Shown here: positions 1-5,415 of the stretch, piece after piece
Layout of the letters: the number at the start of each line of letters is the position of its first letter
Position numbering within the stretch: the first letter of the stretch is position 1
Source: Lachnospiraceae bacterium
Lineage (GTDB): Bacteria; Bacillota; Clostridia; Lachnospirales; Lachnospiraceae
Assembly (NCBI GenBank): GCA_022798035.1
Contig: JAAWLS010000114.1
Span: 1 to 7,277, forward strand
DNA length: 7,277 nt
Direction of reading: 5' to 3'
Notes under the pieces: generated by a model
Told to the model about the DNA's origin: nothing
Seen by the model: the letters and a program-made list of their open reading frames with translations, nothing else
Databases searched by the model: none
Program-made: the position numbers and the translations under genes

Positions 1-129
1 ATCCATAAATTTTTTCATGTGTACTGCCAGCTTCATATCCAGATTGAAAAAATACACAATCAAGCTCAGTCCGAACAATGCCGTACCTGCCGTTATCATC
101 CATTTCAACCATTTCCAGACTCGCTTCAT
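1..129 (-). CDS. Small single-helix membrane protein, 5' part only (C-terminus beyond window)
   Basis: Translating the reverse complement from the ATG at 129 gives 43 uninterrupted residues, starting MKRVWKWLKWMITAG and running off the left edge. A basic and aromatic N-terminus (Lys, Arg and Trp in residues 2-10) is followed by one hydrophobic stretch at about residues 11-29, then a more polar segment with several Lys. This fits a short membrane protein anchored by one helix with its N-terminus inside; a signal peptide is possible, but I see no clear cleavage site. The start codon overlaps the activase stop codon as ATGA, and an AAGGAG site at 144-139 lies 9 bases upstream inside the activase gene, so translation is probably coupled. 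I do not recognise a named family. The coupling suggests a role linked to the dehydratase cassette, perhaps membrane tethering, but that is inference. Confidence 0.75.
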   Translation of the reverse strand, partial: MKRVWKWLKWMITAGTALFGLSLIVYFFNLDMKLAVHMKKFMD

Positions 130-938
130 CCTCGTTTTCTCCTTCCTTTCGCCATACCTTTCTGTCTTGCGTACTCTGCCGCTCCCAAAGCTCCCATCAG
201 CTGCGGGTCCACATCCAAATCTATGACTTTTAATTTCAGCACCTGCTCAATGGCCTTTTTCAGGCCTTCATTTTTGGCACATCCTCCAGTCAGGGTAATG
301 CTCTTAGAAGCTCCGGCTTTCTTGGCCATCACAAAGCACCGTTTGGCAACAGAACGCTGAATGCCTGCCGCAATCTCATTCATGGGTTTTCCCTCACCCA
401 CCAGTGTAATGACTTCGCTCTCTGCGAACACCGTACACTGAGCGGTAATGGGAATCACATTTTTAGCGCTAAGAGACAGCTTGGAAAATTCCGGCAGCGT
501 CATCTCAAAAGCATTGGCCATAGTCTCATAAAAACGTCCGGTTCCTGCTGCACACTTGTCATTCATGGCAAAATTTTTCACGGTTCCGTCTGTGTCAATG
601 GCAATTCCTTTGATATCCTGTCCACCGATATCTATGATGGACCTCACCTTTGGATTTGTCACAAACACCCCCATGGCATGGCAGCTGATTTCACTGATAT
701 TTTCCTGGGCAAAAGGCACTTTGTTTCTCCCATAGCCCGTTCCAATCAAATAATTCAAATCCTCCGCCGCCTGTAAATCCGGCACCTTCTTCACCGTATC
801 TTCCAATGCAGCTCTGGCGCTTTTTTCCGAGTGCATTTTGCTCTTCATGGTAGTGTCCGCCACAATCTCACCATTTTCATTCAGGATGACACATTTTGTG
901 TAGGTGGAACCCACATCACATCCTCCAAAATATTTCAT
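126..938 (-). CDS. 2-hydroxyacyl-CoA dehydratase activase (BadF/BadG/BcrA/HgdC-type ATPase)
   Basis: A 270-residue member of the ASKHA-fold ATPase family that binds one [4Fe-4S] cluster at its homodimer interface and uses ATP hydrolysis to drive low-potential electrons into a partner dehydratase or reductase. Visible motifs are the N-terminal phosphate-binding loop GGCDVGSTYTK (5-15), IGTGYGR (65-71), DIGGQD (103-108), both cluster cysteines C129 (NDKCAAGTGRF) and C168 (TAQCTVFAESE), and the adenosine-site motif LTGGCAKN (216-223). The cysteine positions and length match HgdC-type activators closely. I place the start at the ATG at 938. A GTG at 950 would add four residues but overlaps the AGGAGG site itself, so it is unlikely. 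The C-terminus ends in a strongly basic tail (KGRRKRG). The gene follows the 512-residue subunit by 15 bases and overlaps the membrane-protein gene by 4. The family call is secure; the physiological substrate of its partner is unknown. Confidence 0.95.
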   Translation of the reverse strand: MKYFGGCDVGSTYTKCVILNENGEIVADTTMKSKMHSEKSARAALEDTVKKVPDLQAAEDLNYLIGTGYGRNKVPFAQENISEISCHAMGVFVTNPKVRSIIDIGGQDIKGIAIDTDGTVKNFAMNDKCAAGTGRFYETMANAFEMTLPEFSKLSLSAKNVIPITAQCTVFAESEVITLVGEGKPMNEIAAGIQRSVAKRCFVMAKKAGASKSITLTGGCAKNEGLKKAIEQVLKLKVIDLDVDPQLMGALGAAEYARQKGMAKGRRKRG

Positions 939-949
939 ATCTGTATGCA

Positions 950-955
950 CCTCCT
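950..955 (-). promoter_or_regulatory. Ribosome binding site deciding the activase start
   Basis: AGGAGG on the minus strand at 955-950 overlaps the TAG stop of the upstream subunit gene. It lies 11 bases before the ATG at 938. The alternative GTG at 950 shares its first base with this site and so cannot use it. Confidence 0.75.
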
Positions 956-2492
956 ACCAGTTGTTCTCATCCGGGAAATCTTCCAGTGTCGGGTCTAAGG
1001 GTTCTTCCCGCAGTACGGTACGCATATAGCGGTTTACCTCGTCACGCATGTCTTTGCGTCCCGCCTTTCTTGGGTCCATCAGCCCATGGGTTACCCAGAT
1101 TAAATGTATGCCCCGGTCTCTCGCCTGTTCTTCAAAAATTCCATGATATCCAGCCATGGCCTTACATCCGATATGCTCATACATAATCACCATATCCGCA
1201 TGAAATTCCTCACAGAACCGCCACAAATCATCCACGCCCACTTCATAGCCGCCGTTGGAACGGTTGCGCATATTCATTTTCATATACAAATCCGCCATAT
1301 CATAAAGGGCCTGTTTTTTGTCTGTGGTGCTGTACAGTTCCGTGGAAGTAAGGCTCAGCATGTCAATCAGCGGCAGAATACCCCAGCAGTTCTGCAGCCA
1401 AATAGGAAACGCCGTGTAGTATTGGGCCTGTACGCCCCAGAGAACAGCCCGGTGGCGCACCTCTGAAACGCATTGTGCCTTCCGCTCATATCCTTTGCAG
1501 GCAATTTCTGTAATCTCCCTGTCGTTCTCCAAAAATCTGGGGTCTCTTCCTCCGCCTACCTGATAGTAGGCGTCCCGGTAAAGAGCCACGTTATTGCCGA
1601 TGACCTGAGGATAATCTGTCTTGGACATATCCAGCCATTCCCGGAACAGCTTTGTCTCTTCGTTAAATATCTCCATACATTTAAAATAGTGCTCCCAGTC
1701 AAAGGTTTCCCCTGTCTGCTCCTCAATAAATTTAATACAGTTTGCAATCTCTTTCGCTCCGTATTCCTGCACGCTTTCCTGCATATGACGGATGGGCACC
1801 GCAAGCTGAAAAGTTGGAATGTCGAACCTTCTAGCCTCCACGCCGTTTCCCATGAGACTGCCGTCGCAGGTGGTATTGCAGTTGACGGCACAGACACCCA
1901 CCAGCGGATAATCATCATCAATGGCACATCCTAATTCTGCTGCCGGCATAGGGCAGACATCTGAGGGAAGTCCATACTCTTCTGCCACATCAATATAGTG
2001 CAGCACGCCTTCCTGAGTAACCGTTGACGGCGTATAAACTACCGGAATTTCCCGGCAGACCATCTGCAGATTAGGAAATCCATTCATAATCTGTGACATC
2101 ATATTTTCATCAAAGACCACAATCTTTTTGTTAAATTCTTTGTCGTTTCCACATTTGGGGTCCGCCCGAAACAGATTTCCAATAGTCTCGCACACATGCT
2201 CCACAATAAAATCAAACTCTTTGTGGGCAATGCGAAGCTGAGGCCCCCGCAGGCCTTCCGTGTGCCTGTCCACGAAATCCGGTACTGCCAGATAATTTCC
2301 CATCCAGCGGTAACGGAAAAATCCCTTTAAATTGGCTGGTTTTGCCATGAATTTCATCATGACTTTCCAGTTGCCCAGCCATCTGGTATAGTCATACCAG
2401 GTATCTGCAGCCCCGCGCCACTCTCTGCGTTTCTTCGTCTTTCTTCCATAGTAGAAATTTCCCAGCTTTTCACTGTTTATTTTCCGGCCCAT
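954..2492 (-). CDS. 2-hydroxyacyl-CoA dehydratase / benzoyl-CoA reductase superfamily subunit, long form (512 aa)
   Basis: The larger of two homologous subunits that should form a heterodimer carrying iron-sulfur clusters and receive electrons from the activase. Recognisable parts are the central region with DVCPMP (C180), CAVNC (C201, C205) and TTCDG (C209), and the C-terminal signature HIGCKAMAGYHG (C443), followed by HLIWVTHGLMDPR (463-475), typical of the family's final domain. C180, C209 (or C205) and C443 are the likely cluster ligands by analogy with HgdA/HgdB-type proteins. At 512 residues it is about 80-120 longer than usual; the extra length is mainly a basic, aromatic N-terminal region (about 1-90, rich in Trp, Tyr, Lys and Arg). 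The ATG has an ideal AAAGGAGG 7 bases upstream (2507-2500), and the gene overlaps the upstream subunit gene by 16 bases, so the two should be made in fixed proportion. Substrate unknown: no CoA-transferase or dehydrogenase neighbour points to a particular acyl-CoA, and a non-CoA substrate is possible. Confidence 0.88.
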   Translation of the reverse strand: MGRKINSEKLGNFYYGRKTKKRREWRGAADTWYDYTRWLGNWKVMMKFMAKPANLKGFFRYRWMGNYLAVPDFVDRHTEGLRGPQLRIAHKEFDFIVEHVCETIGNLFRADPKCGNDKEFNKKIVVFDENMMSQIMNGFPNLQMVCREIPVVYTPSTVTQEGVLHYIDVAEEYGLPSDVCPMPAAELGCAIDDDYPLVGVCAVNCNTTCDGSLMGNGVEARRFDIPTFQLAVPIRHMQESVQEYGAKEIANCIKFIEEQTGETFDWEHYFKCMEIFNEETKLFREWLDMSKTDYPQVIGNNVALYRDAYYQVGGGRDPRFLENDREITEIACKGYERKAQCVSEVRHRAVLWGVQAQYYTAFPIWLQNCWGILPLIDMLSLTSTELYSTTDKKQALYDMADLYMKMNMRNRSNGGYEVGVDDLWRFCEEFHADMVIMYEHIGCKAMAGYHGIFEEQARDRGIHLIWVTHGLMDPRKAGRKDMRDEVNRYMRTVLREEPLDPTLEDFPDENNW

Positions 2493-3715
2493 CTCTTCCC
2501 CTCCTTTGCACGGGTATGCGGTTTCTCCGTCTCCTTTGTACGGCCCTGCAGCTTCTTGATTTCCACACTCTCCACAAATGCCTGCACTCTGGTGCGGAGC
2601 TGTCCGGAACTTCCCACCACATAAGGACGGTCCACGGAAAGTACTGGATATCCATATTCTTCATGCATAATATGACTTGCAGCCATGCGCTCATATCCCC
2701 AGTAGTCGCAGAATTTCATCTGCTCATAGATAATTCCATCTGCGTGGTATTCCATAGCCAGCCGGTCTACGTAATCTTTGCGCTCCTCTATCTTTTCCGT
2801 ATTCATATACCGGGGACATTGTCCGGTTACCATGTAATGACGGCAAATCTGAGTCAGAATATCTTCGCCCTCTCTCAGCACAATCTCATCCCGGCCCGGG
2901 AAAGAGCCAAAACAATGACGGTCTGCCGCAACCAATGCACCGCTTTCTTCTATCAATTTAATGAAATCCAAATCATCAATCTCTGAGCCTGCCAAGACCA
3001 CACGAATACGGTATTTTTCATCCGGCTCCCTTTCTTTGACTTCTTCCAGCGTCTCCTCCAGAATGGGAATCAATTCTTCCTTCGGACAGCAGTAGGTAGC
3101 CAGACAGAACACATGAAATTCATATCCCGTAATCCGGGGATATTCTTCCTTCCGAAATTCTCCGATTTCCCGAATCAGGCGGCAGATGCGGTTGTGCTCT
3201 TCCACTGCCTGTCTCAATGCCTCCTCCGAAATATCAATACCATATGTATCATGAAGAGGCTCCAGCACACGCAGGCGCATCTGTTTGACATAGTGTTCCA
3301 GCGCCGTCTCATCAGATTTCATGGGAACATCGGAGTATGTAATGAAGAACTTCTCTTTCTCGCAGGTTTTCAGCAGTTCCATATTTTCCACGCAGCGGTT
3401 CATGGCTGCGCAGGCGTCCGGCGCGATAATGCAGTCCAGAAAATTATACCCGCCTTCCACGGCCCGTTCCACAAGTGCACGGCAGTACTCGCACAGCAGA
3501 CTTGTCATGTAGTAAGTTCCGATTTCTATGGTTCCTGTACGGGGCGCTCTCAGACGCACCGAAAAACAGCCGGGCAGGTTCAAAAGCACTTCCGGTATCA
3601 TGCTGCACACATCCCCCACCGCAATTTTCCCTTCCCGGGAAGCCTTCTGTACAAGCTCATGATTGCTCTCCTCCAAAAGCTTTTCCAGATTGTACAGATG
3701 TTTCAGTTCTCTCAT
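2477..3715 (-). CDS. 2-hydroxyacyl-CoA dehydratase / benzoyl-CoA reductase superfamily subunit, short form (412 aa)
   Basis: An HgdB/BcrB/FldC-like subunit and likely partner of the 512-residue protein encoded next. Family hallmarks are LLCEYCRA (C75, C78), the following DACAAMNRC (C102, C108), a second-domain segment FGSFPG (269-274), GQCPRY (298-303), the C-terminal KFCDYWGYER (C336) and the near-invariant GQLRTRVQAFVE (371-382). C75 or C78, C102 and C336 fit the three cluster-ligand positions of the family. I chose the ATG at 3715 because AGGAGG (3732-3727) lies 11 bases upstream. The reading frame extends to a TTG at 3790, but that stretch contains an inverted repeat and overlaps the previous stop region, so it is probably untranslated. 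The last 26 residues form a basic, Lys-rich tail beyond the family core, overlapping the next gene's ribosome site and start. A double-cubane-cluster reductase (DCCP type) is a possible alternative within the same superfamily. Confidence 0.9.
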   Translation of the reverse strand: MRELKHLYNLEKLLEESNHELVQKASREGKIAVGDVCSMIPEVLLNLPGCFSVRLRAPRTGTIEIGTYYMTSLLCEYCRALVERAVEGGYNFLDCIIAPDACAAMNRCVENMELLKTCEKEKFFITYSDVPMKSDETALEHYVKQMRLRVLEPLHDTYGIDISEEALRQAVEEHNRICRLIREIGEFRKEEYPRITGYEFHVFCLATYCCPKEELIPILEETLEEVKEREPDEKYRIRVVLAGSEIDDLDFIKLIEESGALVAADRHCFGSFPGRDEIVLREGEDILTQICRHYMVTGQCPRYMNTEKIEERKDYVDRLAMEYHADGIIYEQMKFCDYWGYERMAASHIMHEEYGYPVLSVDRPYVVGSSGQLRTRVQAFVESVEIKKLQGRTKETEKPHTRAKEGKRWAGK

Positions 3716-3726
3716 AAAATATACCG

Positions 3727-3733
3727 CCTCCTT
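3727..3733 (-). promoter_or_regulatory. Ribosome binding site deciding the short-subunit start
   Basis: AAGGAGG on the minus strand lies 11 bases upstream of the ATG at 3715. It argues against the longer reading frame that begins with TTG at 3790. Confidence 0.75.
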
Positions 3734-3739
3734 ATCTCT

Positions 3740-3764
3740 ATTCAGGTACTGCACAGTCCTGAAT
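3740..3764 (-). promoter_or_regulatory. Intercistronic stem-loop between CooC-like and dehydratase genes
   Basis: ATTCAGG and CCTGAAT form a perfect 7-bp stem. Inside it, ACT and AGT can add 3 pairs after a one-base bulge, leaving a GTGC loop. It lies in the only sizeable gap (64 bases) within the cassette, just ahead of the AAGGAGG site. No T-run follows, so it is not a classical terminator. It could be an mRNA-processing or stability element that separates expression of the accessory genes from the enzyme genes; that role is inferred. Confidence 0.45.
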
Positions 3765-3779
3765 TTTTCTGTCGTAAAT

Positions 3780-4535
3780 TTAAAGTTCAAATGACTGCAG
3801 GATTTCTTCTGCTCCTTTTATCAGCTCTGAATCCTTTGGCAGTTCAAATACGCTTTTTCCCTGAATGTCATTGACAATCTGGGCCTCATCGTTTCCAATC
3901 CGCACCATGGGAGCGTCAGGGTATGGATTCTGAAGTTCTATCTTATACTGGGTAATCCGGTTGACTGCCACTCCCATCTTTTCATACATCACCAGACGAT
4001 CCGCCACCTCTTTGATGGTCTCAATCACCTGCATTCCCTTCCTGCTCTGGTCTGTCACCAGAAGAAGATGGCTCACCTGCTCCATCACCCGGCGGTTGAT
4101 TTGTTCAATTCCCGCCTCCCCGTCAATTACCACATAGTCAAACTGTTCCGCCAGCATGGAAATCACATCTCTGAGATAAGAATTGACGGCACAGTAACAG
4201 CCCGATGACTCCGGCCTTCCAATAGCCAGAAAAGCAAACCCATTTCGCTCGTCCATCATGTCCAGCAGGCGGAACTTTGCCTCTGCCAGAATATCCTGGG
4301 TCTCCTTCAATTTTTCTGACACGCCTTCTGTAATCTCGCGTCTTACGTCATCCAAAGTCTCTCTGACTTCCGCTCCCAAAGCAGTGGCAAGTCCCACAGC
4401 CGGGTCTGCGTCAATTGCCAGAATCTTGGCCTTGGGATATTTCTCTGTCAACCTGCGCACAAGGGCTGCCGCCAGAGAAGTTTTGCCAACGCCGCCTTTC
4501 CCGGTGACGGCGACAATTTTTGCTTTTCTGTCCAT
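3780..4535 (-). CDS. CooC-like nickel-maturation-type P-loop ATPase
   Basis: A 251-residue SIMIBI/MinD-type ATPase. Residues 11-20 carry the deviant Walker A loop (GKGGVGKTS) with the signature first lysine. DADPAVGLA (42-50) follows, then GRPESSGCYCAVN (106-118) with the C113-Tyr-C115 pair that in CooC binds a metal at the dimer interface, and the Walker B-like VVIDGEAGIEQ (135-145), the counterpart of the CooC 'EAGIEH' motif. Known CooC proteins use ATP to help insert nickel into carbon monoxide dehydrogenase. No CODH gene is present here, so its client is probably a neighbour (the ACS-like protein or the dehydratase-type enzyme) or a CODH encoded elsewhere. I place the start at the ATG at 4535, with GGAGG at 4547-4543; an in-frame ATG at 4628 would overlap the upstream gene and lacks family similarity. 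The gene begins 34 bases after the ACS-like gene ends. Family call secure, client unknown. Confidence 0.88.
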   Translation of the reverse strand: MDRKAKIVAVTGKGGVGKTSLAAALVRRLTEKYPKAKILAIDADPAVGLATALGAEVRETLDDVRREITEGVSEKLKETQDILAEAKFRLLDMMDERNGFAFLAIGRPESSGCYCAVNSYLRDVISMLAEQFDYVVIDGEAGIEQINRRVMEQVSHLLLVTDQSRKGMQVIETIKEVADRLVMYEKMGVAVNRITQYKIELQNPYPDAPMVRIGNDEAQIVNDIQGKSVFELPKDSELIKGAEEILQSFEL

Positions 4536-4569
4536 AATCGTTCCTCCGCTATATTTAATTCCCGTAAAG

Positions 4570-5289
4570 TCATTCATCCTGCAATATGCCTGCCGATTGG
4601 TGCAGTTTCCGCATTCCTTCCACTTCATCGCAGATACTTTTCAAATCACAGCTTCCGCAGTTCATAGGCATTCCCTTCAAAATATGACTCAGAGCGTTCG
4701 TGACAGCATCTGCCTGCTCTGCAATCCTCTGAAATTCCCCCAAAGACTCCTTTCCCGCCAGAAACAAAATCTGCACATGTTTTACCCCTGGTTGTTCCAG
4801 ATATTTTCGAATGTAAGTACAGCCCAGCCCCCAAAAACTGATTCCTCTTTTAAGGGCCTCCCTGCTGACTCTGGCCTGTTCTCTGCAGCCTTTCCCGGAA
4901 GCACGCACCATATATCCCTTAGGAAATATATGATATTTCACATATTCCAGTTCCCGGATAAAACGATAGGCGGCCTCTTCCCCTGTCACTTCCTCTGTTT
5001 CCAGAAATACAATTCTCCCAAAAGCTGTGTCTTCTCTTATCTCTCCAAGCTCCGGGCCGTACAAAAAAATCTGATTCTTTGGCACAAGAGCAGAATCCGA
5101 GGTGACACAGGTGTAATTTACGGAAGGAAGGCTGCCTCCTCCCAGCTCATAAGCTGCATCCCGCTGCAATATCATTTCCTCCCGTCTGGCTTCACGCCAG
5201 CATTTCTTTTCTTCATAGGGAAAAGACTGCACCTGCCATTTTTTTGTCAGCTCTCTGGTCTCTGCTATCATTCCGTCGTACAAATTCAT
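4570..5289 (-). CDS. Stand-alone acetyl-CoA synthase middle-domain-like protein (CODH/ACS beta-subunit family) with C-terminal Cys motif
   Basis: A 239-residue protein and the first gene of the cassette. By memory-based comparison with Moorella ACS, residues about 46-195 follow the order of the ACS middle domain: YELGGGSLPSVNY (47-59; ACS has an 'EMGGNRTPAFE' segment), a short loop to YGPEL (77-81), VFLETEEVTGEE (94-105), a helical RFIRELEYV segment, RVSREALKRGISF (140-152; ACS 'VSKDAVAKGFRF'), then HVQILFLAGKE (171-181). Near the C-terminus, C211-x2-C214-x5-C220 recalls the first cysteines that hold the [4Fe-4S] part of the ACS A-cluster. The nickel-binding Cys-Gly-Cys domain and the N-terminal CODH-binding domain are both missing, so it cannot be an acetyl-CoA synthase. 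It may bind a cluster, a corrinoid protein or a partner enzyme. The start at 5289 is supported by a weak AGGAA site. The family link is fairly sure, the function unknown. Confidence 0.7.
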   Translation of the reverse strand: MNLYDGMIAETRELTKKWQVQSFPYEEKKCWREARREEMILQRDAAYELGGGSLPSVNYTCVTSDSALVPKNQIFLYGPELGEIREDTAFGRIVFLETEEVTGEEAAYRFIRELEYVKYHIFPKGYMVRASGKGCREQARVSREALKRGISFWGLGCTYIRKYLEQPGVKHVQILFLAGKESLGEFQRIAEQADAVTNALSHILKGMPMNCGSCDLKSICDEVEGMRKLHQSAGILQDE

Positions 5290-5377
5290 CTTATTTCCTG
5301 CCTTTTTCTGCCGCTGATTTTCGGCATATTACCCAAAATTATTTTCTATTTTTATGCTACCATGTGAGATTCATACA
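5290..5377 (-). promoter_or_regulatory. Leader and probable promoter region of the dehydratase cassette
   Basis: This AT-rich gap separates the kinase terminator from the first cassette gene, so a promoter for the six genes should lie here. Candidate boxes are weak: TTGTAT at 5378-5373 with TAAAAA 18 bases on, and an isolated TAATAT at 5331-5326. A small 5-bp stem (TGCCG/CGGCA, 5309-5326) precedes the start codon. I see no riboswitch or recognisable operator. Confidence 0.35.
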
Positions 5378-5411
5378 AAAAAGAGACGAATCAGATAAAT
5401 CGTCTCTTTTT
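5378..5411 (-). terminator. Rho-independent terminator after the ROK kinase gene
   Basis: A perfect 12-bp inverted repeat (AAAAAGAGACGA and its complement) surrounds a 10-base loop. On the minus strand it ends in a run of six T residues. It begins 4 bases after the kinase stop codon and separates the upstream block from the dehydratase cassette. Because the arms carry A and T runs at both ends, it could also work in the other direction, but no plus-strand gene needs it. Confidence 0.88.
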
Positions 5412-5415
5412 GGCA

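Noticed and set aside
954..3715. Naming the subunits as a specific dehydratase (hydroxyglutaryl-, lactoyl-, phenyllactyl- or hydroxyisocaproyl-CoA)
   Set aside because: Specificity cannot be read from the motifs, and none of the diagnostic neighbours (CoA-transferase, hydroxyacid dehydrogenase, electron-transfer flavoprotein) is present in the window.
3716..3790. N-terminal extension of the short subunit from a TTG at 3790
   Set aside because: A good AGGAGG site serves the ATG at 3715, and the extension contains an inverted repeat and no family similarity that I can see.
3113..3874. A 253-codon plus-strand open frame
   Set aside because: It lies opposite the short dehydratase subunit, which carries strong family motifs. 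The translation shows no domain pattern and no ribosome site decides its start.
4536..4628. N-terminal extension of the CooC-like protein from an ATG at 4628
   Set aside because: It overlaps the upstream ACS-like gene by 59 bases. CooC-type proteins begin just before the Walker A loop, which matches the ATG at 4535 with its GGAGG site.
5309..5326. Short stem (TGCCG/CGGCA) in the cassette leader as a riboswitch or operator
   Set aside because: The stem is only 5 bp with an 8-base loop and no further conserved structure, so it is too weak to claim regulation.
4258..5367. A 369-codon plus-strand open frame
   Set aside because: It is antisense to the CooC-like and ACS-like genes, which both have clear family motifs and ribosome sites. 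Its translation has no recognisable domain and is rich in Phe, Ser and Leu, as expected of a shadow frame.
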